Origin: Smallanthus sonchifolius
Lineage: Eukaryota; Streptophyta; Magnoliopsida; Asterales; Asteraceae
Reading direction: 5' to 3'
NCBI GenBank assembly: GCA_023525975.1
Contig: CM042018.1
Coordinates: forward strand, 71,493,001-71,557,000
Length of the DNA: 64,000 nucleotides
Part shown: one piece after another, positions 34,840 to 44,825 of the stretch
How positions within the stretch are numbered: position 1 is the stretch's first letter
Layout: every line of letters begins with the position of its first letter
The notes under the pieces: model-generated
What the model was told of the DNA's origin: nothing
What the model saw: the letters and a program-made list of their open reading frames with translations, nothing else
Database searches by the model: none
Program-made: the position numbers and the translations under genes

Positions 34840-35325
34840 TGTAGGTCCAATTTGGGCGTGACGAATCTCTAGACTCGCGGTATGACACAGTGATAACGTG
34901 CGAAATCCATTGATCAACGTGCAACGTGTAAGAAATCAACAACACAATGTAAATAATCTTTATTGTATCTCCTTATCAACAATGTTTATAGTCTGACTCA
35001 GTTCTTGACTCTCCACCTCTGTTCTCTACAGACTACTGAACTCAGACATGTAAACACCTATTTATAGGAAAACCACAAAAACCATAGGCGAACTTAGCAA
35101 GTTCGCCTATAACCAGTTCGCCCCTCAAGTTCGCCTAAACATTCCCTCAGGCGAACTTGATAGGTTCGCTAACTTACAACATAGAATTTCAGCGACAATT
35201 ACAAAACATACTCTAACAAACACCCTCTTAACTGTTGCTAACAATTCTATCACATTACAAGTCAAAGACTCTAAGACTAAGACATAGAATCTACAAGCTC
35301 GTTGTCACCAGAATATGCTCCAACA
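34840..35325 (-). repeat. Copia 5' LTR, type L2
   Basis: Minus strand begins TGTTGGAGCATATTC at 35325 and ends TTGGACCTACA at 34840. Hairpin units GGCGAACTTAGCAAGTTCGC are at 35088-35170, directly followed by a CCTATAAATAGG TATA box (35057-35068). Length is 486 bases. Confidence 0.85.
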
Positions 35326-35419
35326 ATTTTCCAGAAGTGTTCCCCGCGAACTTGCCTAGGATGCCACCTGATCAGGAGATAGAGTTCAGATAAATGTAAC
35401 GCCATGAGCCAATCCATTG
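35326..35419 (+). pseudogene. Gypsy element E pol, continuation
   Basis: After the right-hand ATTTT copy the frame reads PEVFPANLPRMPPDQEIEF, the conserved segment that follows the protease-RT linker in plant gypsy elements, then TAA. A shifted frame gives a few more matching codons (NVTP, NPL) up to about 35419, where LTR F starts. Confidence 0.7.
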
Positions 35420-35671
35420 TGAAAGCACCCTCTCAGGGTTTAAAATGATATATGTTTTCAACAACTAACAATCTTCTTCCAATAGCGACGACAATTGGAT
35501 TTCATAAATATTTCTAGGTTCACAATCATCTTTTGGAAATTCATCTTGAAACATCTCCTGTGAAACTCGTTAGTGACTACTAACGATTCCACCCGATAGC
35601 ACCGTCTACCGGTCTCAGAATATAATCCTACAATCCCCACCCAAGTAGCGACGACTATTAGGCTCTTATTA

Positions 35672-35708
<37 letters not shown>
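35420..35708 (-). repeat. LTR of gypsy element F, inner part
   Basis: On the plus strand it begins TGAAAGCACCC against the end of gypsy E pol. It is taken as the U5 end of the minus-strand LTR that continues at 48754. It ends in a (GT)n(AT)n tract (35676-35708) where element C inserted. Boundaries depend on that interpretation. Confidence 0.5.
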
Positions 35709-36217
35709 TGTAGGTCCCGGGTGTCTCAGATCGTTACGTGTGGGTGTGTGACTAGTCAGACCGGGTGCGGAATGCCCGTGACTAGGTGGAGAATCAAACA
35801 ACACAAAGTAAACCGACAAAGAAATCACTTTAAAGTTCCTTCTATTATAAACTCGAACGGTTACAGAGAGAAAATACTGAGTGCAAATGTCTGCGTACAT
35901 ATCTTCTGTCAACCTATTCTATTTATACAAGACCTGATCTCTGCGCACTTAACAAGTGCGCAGGGCAAATTGTTCATGCATACTTAGCAAGTACGCAGAG
36001 TATTTTTGCGTACTTGCTAAGTACGCAGGAACTAATTCCTGCGCACATGCTAAGTGCGCAAAACACTTGAGAAATAATACAACAATAACATGCACTAGAA
36101 ATTACAACTTGATAACTAATACATACAGACATTAATATACAAAGACAAGACATACAAGACAAGTACAATAAACTAAGACACTATCCAGAGTGTTTGTCAC
36201 ACAAAAGTGCTTCAACA
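35709..36217 (-). repeat. 3' LTR of element C, type L1
   Basis: Minus strand begins TGTTGAAGCACTTTTG at 36217 and ends GGGACCTACA at 35709. Four hairpin units are at 35942-36060, followed by the TATA box CTTGTATAAATAG at about 35915-35930. The polypurine tract is at 36218-36231. Confidence 0.9.
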
Positions 36218-36231
36218 AACTCCCCCTTGAC
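36218..36231 (-). other. Polypurine tract of element C
   Basis: Minus-strand GTCAAGGGGGAGTT against the 3' LTR; plus-strand DNA synthesis would start here. Confidence 0.8.
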
Positions 36232-36256
36232 AACAGCTCTGGATTGTCTTCGGTCT

Positions 36257-39200
36257 TCACTGCTCCCCAGCTTTAGCTTCCATCTTCTTCTTGTAGTCAA
36301 GGCAGAACTTGATCAGCTTGTTGTATTTAGAAGCAAGGAACTTTGTCCACTTGTCCGTGTACATGCAGTACTTGTCAGCTAGTGCCTCTAGATCTTTCAC
36401 AGAGAAGTTTATGAAGCAGACTTCATTAAACACTCTGATCAGTTCCCTTGGCACTAAGCTTCCACTATCGGACCACACCTTTCCAATCACCACTGCCTCG
36501 CCCTTTTTAGGATCTACGTACCAGTACCATATGTTACCGAGGATCTCCTGAGATAACTTCCTCAGGGGAATCTTGGTTTCACACAGCACTGGCTTGTATA
36601 CCAGTTTCTTTAAGCTTTTCTTAGTCACAGGATGTCTAGCATTCTTGTCCCTGACTCGCTTGGGCACTTGAGGCTTAAACATTTTGAATTTCCCAGATAT
36701 TACCTCTCGCTGTAGAACCTGCCACAAACCCATCGCTACTGCGTTATTTGAGTGACCCAGCAGCTCTCGGTTTACTAGGTTCACGAGGTCGTATCTTGGT
36801 AAGGAGTTGAAAGCTTCGCTGGTTGGTTTCAAGTATTGAACCCCCCAACTCGCTTGATTGCAAACAACTTCTTATCCTCGTCGAACCTCACAGCTAAGAT
36901 CATCCCTATCGCTCCGTGTTTGTCTATGATTGAAGTCTTTTGCCATACAGGAGCCAGATCCTTCGATGAACTTTCAAGCATATGTTTGTCTTTCTTTGCC
37001 TCTGGATCCACAGGTGTAAGGTCGGCATGGGAGGCTTCAGTCGACGCCTCAAAAGTACTGGCAGGCTCGACTGAACCTATTCAAATGATGGAACTTCGAA
37101 GATCTCTCCATCTTCAAACTCATACTCTCCTTCCCCGTCGCCCTTGGGAACTTCTATCACCACATCTTCATCTTCCTCATCCCAATCGTAACCAGAGTCG
37201 ATCTCTCCTTCTTCAAGATTGCAGAGAGCCTCGATCTGTGCTTCTTTGGAATAGTCTAGCTCTAAGAATAAGATCGCATTATCCGACATATCTTCAGATA
37301 GATCTTTCAAAATGTCAGCTACAAACTTTCCTTTATTTCCACCTGAAGCATCACCACCTTCCTGGTGAGTCGACTCCCCCTCAGCCATTGTAACAACAGA
37401 AATGGGCACTATCGCCAAAGCTTGTTGCTCACTTCCACTAGACCCGAATTCATGATCCTTGTCTTTGTCATCATCCTTTGTTAAATCAACCGGATAACAA
37501 GCCTCATCACCGGTAGATTTTGATGCCTTCTCCTTTTCTTTTTCTTTCTCCCACTGAGCAGCAAGCTTCTTGGTCAGGTCAACTACTAACTTGACCATCA
37601 TTTCATGTTCTTTCCGCTGCATATCAAAACGTACCTCTAAGGACGTTCTGTGTCCTAGAATCATATTATTCGTTTTGATCAGTAGTTCATTCTGGGCCAT
37701 CACATTTGCAATTCTCTCTTCAGTCCCAGTCCTCTGGCTTCTTAGAATAGTAACTTCGTCCACCAACGAATTTATCTGAGCCTGTTGAGCCTCAGATTTT
37801 CCCTTGATTTCCAAACAGTTTCAAGTAGACCAGCGACTTATGTTTCTAAAGTATCTATCCGTGCATCATTTGGATCAGGATTCCTGGACGTAGAGGCTTC
37901 AGCATTATGGAGGGGAGATGAGAAGATAGTATCAAAGTCAAAACCCTAAGAAAAGTCTCCAAAGTTGTAGGGTTGACTGATAGGTTCAATGGTGGTAGTA
38001 GGGATTGTGGATGGGATGGTGATTGTAGGAGTGATGGAAGTAGTGATGGTGACTGACTCGGTAAGAATCGGAGTTGTCACCGCCACTTGGACATATGGTA
38101 CAGGGAGGGACACTATCACAGGAACCTCCTCTGTGATAGCAATAACAGCCACATCAGGTGTAACCTGTGGCCTCCTCCGCTGTCGCCGGTACAACTGTTG
38201 TGAAGGTGGGGTAGAAGCAGAATCATTACTCGCAGCCGGTACATGTACTTGCCTCTGAGCACTGACTTCTACCTCACGAAGGATAGCTTGTTGTGGCCTA
38301 TCCTCCCGTTGCTTATTGATACTTTCTCTCTTACGTCTTTGTATAGCAGTATCTGAATCAGAATCGGGTTCGTATTCACTGCTAGTCGATTGTCGCTTTC
38401 TCTTAGAAGATGACTCGGGAAGGGTCACCTTCGTCAGTCTTCTTAGGTGTGCCTGTGATGGTGCATCATCAGAATCATCAGATGAATCAGACTCTGATCT
38501 TCGGAGTCGGATTCTTCAGCACCATCATTACCCGCTTCTTCGTCTCCTCCTTCAGACAATTCATCCTCACTCTCAACTTCCTCATCTTGTTGTTGCTCAT
38601 CAGAATGTTCACTGAGTTTTGGCTCAGACTCATGACTAAACCATCTCCAATCAGCTGGTGTCACATACACTTCATTAATCAGGTGGCCAAAGAGTGGGGT
38701 ATGCTCAGGGGTAGGTTCTACACTGCTTGGCTTTAGAAATTGTGCAAACACTCTCTTGTCCACCCGTTTAACTTGCAGTCTCTCCCCAATAGCTGGCAGA
38801 TTTGGCAACGCATCATTGATCAGTAGTTGCACAAATCTTGGGTATAACAGGAATCTAAATTTCTCAGCCGTATTGATCTGATCAGTTAAGGCCTTGAAGA
38901 TGTATCTTGAGAGTTATAACCCCTGTTGAGAGACAAGCCAACCATGGCTGCTGTAAGATCATGTCCCATAGCATCTTTCCCCGCCTTCCTGGAAGAGATG
39001 CACATGATCATCACGTGGGCAAAGTACCTCCACTGATCTAGCACCCACATATTCTTGTAGGAAGAATAATATCGTATACCGACGTATCCCATACGCTGCC
39101 TCCAACAGCCATCCACAAAGTAATCAGGATAGGTAGTTGGGTCGGTGGCGAGATCCTGGAACTGTAAGACCCTTCGAATTGTGACCTTAGAAAAAACAAT

Positions 39201-39437
39201 GTCATGACCCGCCACAGTAGCCCGAATGACATTAGGGGTTACCGTGCAGTCATGATCCGCTGTATCCAAGAACTGCTCCAGGTACGGTCTTGAGACTATT
39301 GGATCTGCTGACATAGCATAGCTGATCTTTGAACGATTCAAGAAGTTAACTATCTCTCTATATTGTAGTGCAGCACCCTTCCATTCTGGTTCTGTAAGTG
39401 CAAGGAGATTGAACTCACTGGTAAAGGCATGAGCCAT
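36257..39437 (-). pseudogene. ORF3 of element C, frameshifted, about 1,050 codons
   Basis: The start is MAHAFTSEFNLLAL at 39437, two bases after a TTTTTGCAG acceptor-like site. Order: an N-terminal domain of about 230 residues (YREIVNFLNRSKISYAMSAD, HDCTVTPNVIRATVAGHDI, YPDYFVDGCWRQRMGYVG, WRYFAHVMIMCISSRKAGKD); a conserved stretch to FGHLINEVYVTPADWRW; an acidic Ser/Glu/Asp-rich region; a Pro/Thr/Ile-rich low-complexity part; a coiled coil (QAQINSLVDEVTILRSQ); a second acidic part ending in FEDGEIFEV; and a C-terminal domain with GNIWYWYVDPKKGEAVVIGK and FINFSVKDLEAL. At least five frameshifts break it. From memory, the N-terminal domain resembles ORFs annotated in composite genomes as plant transposon protein, often beside copia pol. 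It occupies the place of the env-like gene of some Sireviruses, but no clear membrane segment is seen. Confidence 0.75.
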
Positions 39438-39439
39438 CA

Positions 39440-39455
39440 CTGCAAAAACAAAGAG
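39440..39455 (-). promoter_or_regulatory. Putative splice acceptor before ORF3 (element C)
   Basis: Minus-strand CTTTGTTTTTGCAG ends at 39440, two bases before the ORF3 ATG. Element D has GTGTGTTTTTGCAG three bases before its ORF3 ATG. The pyrimidine-rich tract and CAG fit a plant 3' splice site. Confidence 0.5.
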
Positions 39456-39567
39456 TAAACATAATAAGAACAAGAAGATTCATTGGAATTGAATACACAT
39501 GACCAAGTATAGTACATTCACGCTGAACTGAAAAACCAGACTTAGAAAAATTTCAGAAAAATCCTTC

Positions 39568-39660
39568 CTGCGTACTTTTCATGTACTCAGGGTTTAGGTC
39601 TTGCATACTTAGCAAGTACGCATGACTAATGTCTTGCGTACTTGTTAAGTACGCATGACT
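39568..39660. repeat. Hairpin units upstream of ORF3, second group
   Basis: Three units of the GCGTACTTGTTAAGTACGC type, partly decayed (GCGTACTTTTCATGTACTC, GCATACTTAGCAAGTACGC), about 130-220 bases upstream of ORF3. Confidence 0.7.
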
Positions 39661-40197
39661 TAACACTTGGACAAATCTTGAAAAACCAAAATCAGAAACT
39701 TGTGAATATGAAGTTGAATATGGTTGACATTACGTCGAAAACAATGTTTACTACCAATGTAACCTATTCCAACCCCAATAAAGTACTATAAGATGGTCAT
39801 TTTGACCTAAGTGTGAACCAACGGTGTCTGTCGGTTCAAACACGAGATTAAAACTAAAATCCAGATAAGTTAAGGACGATTTCTTGAAGATTGAGGTTCG
39901 ATTAATGCATTTAACCATGTTATAGGTCACAATTTAAGTCAAGAACAACCAAACACGGTCCAAAATACATCATCAAAACCCTAGTTCTTGAGGGCAAGAA
40001 ATCCTTCCCAAACAGTCGATTTAGCGGATGAAATTCCCTAAGATTCTCACCAAATGTTGTTTATCCGTAGATGAAACAATGATCGGGACGAAAAAACTCT
40101 TTGGAACACATGAAATTTTTGAGGAAAAATGGCAGAGGGTATTTAACAGTAGTTCGAAGTTTGAATAAGTAAGTGATGAAAAAAATTCTAACACCTG

Positions 40198-40347
40198 TTT
40201 AAATACCCCGACACACTAGGTCTTGCGCACTTGATAAGTGCGCAGGAAGTAACTCCTGCATACTTAGTAAGTACGCATGACTTATGTCTTGCACACTTGC
40301 TAAGTACACAAGGTTTAACTCCTGCGTACATAACAAGTACGTAAAAA
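40198..40347 (-). promoter_or_regulatory. Hairpin array plus TATA-like box upstream of ORF3
   Basis: Four hairpin units (40224-40347), such as GCGCACTTATCAAGTGCGC, are followed on the minus strand after about 18 bases by GGTATTTAAACAGG (TATTTAAA at 40198-40205). The order, array then TATA, repeats that of the L1 LTR promoter, where the gap is about 14 bases. It may be an internal promoter for ORF3. Between it and ORF3 the sequence (39661-40197) is noncoding. Confidence 0.45.
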
Positions 40348-41591
40348 CTAGTGTTCACTCAAAATATCAACTCAAATTATGAAGAAGGCAAATCAATTAA
40401 CGAACAAGATAAGCACATTCAATCAAGAGGATCCAAAGTCAATTCAAGAAGGTTAAACACAAATATTTTTGGCTTTTCTGATTAAAATTGAAGTGTACAC
40501 AAACTTAGAATCTTTTTTATCTTTTCTAGATAGAAATATACAAGTATATACAAACACACTATTTTTGCTCAAAGACACGAGTAGAGGATCATAGCTGGCT
40601 AAACTTTAGCAAAAATGATACAAGATTAACGTCAAAGAATATGCGATCATGTCATGAATTACAATTTATTCATACGTAATAAGCACATAAACAAGTAATT
40701 CAAGTTGGCAATATTATGATATTTGAAACCATAAGCATCTTTGTATCACGTTCTTGTGTGTTAAGGTATTAATTTTAAGATATACAACGTGTACCCCACT
40801 AATATGCTACAGAAATGTAACTTGCACTATCTCAAGACATCTAAGATTTTCCCAAATATTTTCAAATCTCCAGAATGAAGTTACATCCTTTAGCACAGAA
40901 AAAATCAAGCAGAATCCATAAGGATTATCAAGAATCATAAGATTCAGAATCGATTGAGTCAGATGTCTTGGTTTGATTGGATTCTCTTCTATGAATATCA
41001 TATGATGATTCAGGTTAATAGATATGGAGTCTGAGGATTTAGGTAAGGTGATCTAACTTTTATCTGGATTTGATTACAATGAATCAGGTATGATTCAAGG
41101 GTGAATACATGCTTAACGGTTGATGTAAAGACATGTCTTGATTCAATCTCTCATTACATACTTGCTAAAATCTTACATCCTTTATCTAATAATGATCTTT
41201 TTGTATTCTTTTACACACGCACACATGCATACATGGTTTCAAATCACAGTTGTAGTCTAGATTTAGTTTTCACACTAGTAATGATTCAAAGACGCCTACA
41301 GCCTACTGACAATTCAAATTACTTATAAATAAGCAGATTAAAAAACATAACAATTTAAACTATCAAGTAAGCATGACGCAATCATTTCCCATATGAGCAC
41401 TCTATGGCGTTTAGATCATTTCTGATGTACTATCATTTCCTCTTTTCTCAAGATAATTTTGAAATTTTCTCCATTTTCTGTTTTGTTTGAATTTTTGTAA
41501 AATATTTGAAAATTAAAAGAACTCTACAGAAAACTTAAAAGAAATAAAATTTAACTTTCATGAATTGAATTGATTTAAGAAAAACAAGTTT
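40348..41591 (-). other. Noncoding region between pol and ORF3, element C
   Basis: No ORF of note. It corresponds block by block with 59511-60790 of element D and partly with the L2 element (ACAACGTGTACCCCAC at 40788; TTCAAGGGTGAATACATGCT at about 41094). Confidence 0.7.
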
Positions 41592-42991
41592 TCACTCTGG
41601 ATTAAACATTCCTATCAAGTTGACAAGATGCTCAAAACGGGACCGATCAAACACCTTAGTGAAAAGGTCAGCAAAGTTGTCATCCGTGTGAACCTTTACA
41701 AGTTCAATGAGATGCTTTTCAGCACAATCACAGATGAAATGATGGCAAATTTCAATATGTTTTGTTTTGGAATGTTTCACCGGGTTGTTTGTGATGGACA
41801 TGGTGGTATTGTTGTCAATGAACAGAGGAGTTCCAGTGAAGTTCAAGCCGTAGTCTCTCAATTGCTGCTGAATCCACAATATCTGAGAACAACCGCTAGC
41901 TGCAGCAATGTATTCTGCTTCACATGTTGAGACAGAAACCGTTGACTGCTTCTTACACTGCCAGGAAACCAGTCTGTCTCCCAAGAATTGACATCCACCA
42001 GAAGTTGACTTCAACCGACATAGTCTGAATCAGTGTAGGCTTTGAAGTCAAATGACTGCTGCTTAGAGTACCAAAGACCCAATCGGGGTTTCCCTTTCAA
42101 GTATCTGAAAATCCTCTTTACAGCTATCATATGAGACTCCTACGGTTGTGACTGAAACCTTGAGCACAAGCATACAACAAACATTATGTCACGCCTTGAA
42201 GCTGTGAGATACATAAGAGATCCGATCATCCCACGGTAAAATTTGCAATCCACATCCTTTCCATCTTTGTCAGGATGCAGACCATGATTGACGGGAATAG
42301 GTGTGCCATAAGTACTGCTATCATTCATCTTGTATTTGACAAGATGTCCTGCACATACTTGGTTTGATGCAGATAAATGCCAACCTCTCTTTGACTGACT
42401 TGCAGACCCAGGAAGAACGACAATTCACCCATGTTACTCATCTCAAACTTGGACTTCATCACCTATTCGAATTCCCTACACATCTCTTCATTTGTAGACC
42501 CAAAGATAATGTCATCGACATACACTTGTACAAGAATAATATCACCTCCTGCTTTCCGTATGAAGAGGGTCGAGTTAATCTATCCACGGTTGAAACCATT
42601 AGATAGTAGATGTTTAGATAATGTCTCGTACCATGCCCTAGGTGCTTGATGAAGACCATAAAGTGCTTTGTCGAGCTTATACACTTTGTCGAGCAACTGG
42701 GGCATATACTTCTGTGTAATCCAAGCCATCTTGTTGATAAAAACCCTGAACAACCAACCTTGCTTTGTTCTTCACTACAACATGATGATCATCCGTCTTA
42801 CATTTAAACACCCATCTGGTGCCAATTGGTTGGACGCCCCTTGGCAAGTCAACTAAATCCCACACATGCAACTTTTGGAATTGAGACAGTTCTTCTTGCA
42901 TTGCCTCAATCCAACAGTTGTCAGCGAGAGCCTCTTTCACATTCTTCGGCTCTAACAGGGACACGAATGCAGCATGCAGACATGTTTCCAT
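41592..42991 (-). pseudogene. Reverse transcriptase and RNase H of element C, with internal deletion
   Basis: The RT start (42677-42991) has EPKNVKEALADNCWIEAMQE, VWDLVDLPRGVQPIGTRWVF and GLDYTEVYAPVAR. About 150 bases are then missing compared with element D (its 58248-58400), removing the palm motif LDVK with the first catalytic Asp. The frame shifts; later RT pieces up to the YVDDIIFGS region lie at 42459-42660 in other frames. RNase H (41592-42014) keeps STSGGCQFLG, STCEAEYIAAASG, IDNNTTMSITNNPVKHSK and HTDDNFADLFTKVFDRSRFE, and ends FNPE. The enzyme that would copy RNA to DNA is clearly inactive. Confidence 0.85.
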
Positions 42992-44225
42992 GACACCAAT
43001 GTCAAGTATCTCAGAGTAAAGACTAGTGTTCTCAGTAATGGTTCAATGTCGAGTTTGAACACCGGCATGAAGATCACCAATAATGTTGTCAATTGGATGA
43101 TTCTTATGCACTCTCATCTCTGGTACATTTGGTTCCTGAATTTCTAAATCGAGGTTCGTGCTTAACTCCCCCATATCCTGTGTTGTAGAAGAAGAAGATT
43201 CAATGTTGATTGGATCAGCTAGAGCTTAGTGTTAGGATTAGCTTGAGCGTCATTTCCGTCAACATGAACATCTTCACTGTTATCACCGTCATGAGTTCCA
43301 GATGCAGATGCAACATAAGAATCAGGAGTTATAATCGGTACAGTAGCACGAGTTGAGAAACTTGAGTCATCACCGCCACCAAATAATTCATATACATTTG
43401 CGGCATCATCTGCAGACGAATCAGGAAGATTGAAAGATTTGAATAGCGCATCATAATCAAAACCCCAAGCTGGACCAGTTGGTTCTGGTGGAATGCTGTG
43501 TTTATTACAATCCACTTTAAACCATTCCTCGACAGTACGAGTTCCTATATTGTACACTCTCTTGCAAGGCGAGTTGGCAACATATCCTAAAAAGATGCCT
43601 TCCACCGCTTTTACATGAAACTTAGACTTTCGGTCTTTGTATTGTAGCAATAAGGAACATGGACTACCAAAAGGAACTAGATAGTCAAGATTAGGAGGTC
43701 AATTTTTGATCAACTCATAACAAGTCTTGTTGTGCCTCTTCACAACCAGAACTCTGTTCAAGACGTGACAAGCTGTATTAACTGCTTCTGCCCAGAAAGT
43801 GACAGGAAGCTTTGCATCCGACAACATTGTCCTTGCAGTCTCAATCAAGGTTCTGTTCTTCCGTTCTGCGACTCCATTTTGCTGAGGTGTGTACGGGGCA
43901 CTAAATTCGTGACGGATCCCCTTCTTGAGACAGAAAAGTTCCATCAAATTATTATTGAACTCAGTTCTGTTGTCACTCCTTATTCTTCTAACCTTCAGCT
44001 TGCAAAGAGATTCCAAGCTCAGGATCAGGTATTGAAAATGTCAGCAGTTTCGTCCTTTGTACCTAAAAAATGCACCCAAGAAAAATGTGAGAAATCATCA
44101 GTTACAACCAGACATAATGACTTACCTCCAATACTCCTGATAATTATGGGGCCAAACAGATCCATATGTAATAGCTCCAAAGGGGTATCAATGGAGTTTT
44201 GGAGCTTGGGCTTGTGAGACTTCCG
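42992..44225 (-). pseudogene. Integrase of element C, interrupted
   Basis: Core motifs: RRIRSDNRTEFNNN with the second catalytic Asp (usual copia form NGTEF), SAPYTPQQNGVAERKNRT with the Glu, and TFWAEAVNTACHVLNR. Downstream, KAVEGIFLGYVANSPCKRVY and an acidic linker (NSEDVHVDGNDAQANPN) lead to a TAA at 43219. The first catalytic Asp lies upstream near 44150 in HMDLFGPI. Frameshifts or stops are present near 44030, 43700 and 43650. Confidence 0.8.
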
Positions 44226-44825
44226 TTATTGTTTGCCCTTTTTACAAGGCATACAGTCATCTGCAAAGGTAAATCTCAGCTTAGAACACCGGTTACCAAA
44301 CTGTTTCGAACAAGATGATTCATTTTTTGATAAGAAAATGTGTCCGAGTTTTCTATGCCATAAGATAGAGTCAAGCTCTGTCACTTTGGTAAGCAAACAG
44401 GTAGCAACTGATGAGGTGGTTGTTGCCACGCTCATATCAATCTGATAGGTGTCGTTTGTCTTTGGCGCTCTCATCAGAATCCAGTGTTCAGGAACCTCAA
44501 AACCAGGTTTGAGAATCAAGCATTCAGTCTTGTCAAACATCACCGAGTACTCCTTGTTGCACATCTGGGAGACACTCAACAAGTTATGCTTCAGCTGCTC
44601 GCAGTAGTTGAAGTTGTCGAAGCTGACACAACCATTTGAAACCATGCCTTGACACGTGATACTACCGCCTTTCTCTCCACCAAAGGCCACATAGGCTCCT
44701 CTGAATGGTATCACATCTTGAAGCAAGGCCATGTTACCTGTCATGTGCCGGGAGCTTCCACTATCTACATACCAGCGGTTAGAGATAGTACCCTTCGGAC
44801 GTCCCTGCACGAGTCACAAACGGAA
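44226..44825 (-). pseudogene. Protease and GAG-pre-integrase zinc domain of element C
   Basis: The aspartic protease motif is intact: WYVDSGSSRHMTGNMAL. It is followed by a beta-rich segment, then LDSILWHRKLGHIFLSK and DDCMPCKKGKQ, the His-His-Cys-Cys zinc site at the integrase front. A TAA ends the frame at 44226; element D has a stop one codon earlier. Confidence 0.85.

Larger units (their letters stand above)
27834..35325 (-). mobile_element. Composite Sirevirus-like copia block inserted in gypsy E pol
   Basis: The block is bounded on the left by one LTR type (L3, 27834-28212) and on the right by another (L2, 34840-35325), with ATTTT at both outer edges. Minus-strand order from the right: L2 5' LTR, primer site, gag remnant, noncoding DNA, polypurine tract, L2 3' LTR, a 240-base spacer, an ORF3 remnant, polypurine tract, L3 LTR. 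Gypsy E pol is continuous across the block if it and one ATTTT are ignored, so the outer limits are well supported even though the terminal LTRs differ. Confidence 0.65.

Noticed and set aside
36836..37393. Plus-strand ORF of 185 codons
   Set aside because: Antisense to ORF3 of element C; composition follows the acidic sense frame and no motif is seen.
36257..39437. Calling ORF3 an envelope gene
   Set aside because: Position fits, but there is no signal peptide or clear membrane segment. The hydrophobic run upstream of the C start (MFLLCLLFVFAV) belongs to the untranslated region with the splice-like site and is not kept in D.
43732..44217. Plus-strand ORF of 161 codons
   Set aside because: Antisense shadow of the copia integrase; the same shadow appears opposite element D at 56856-57191.
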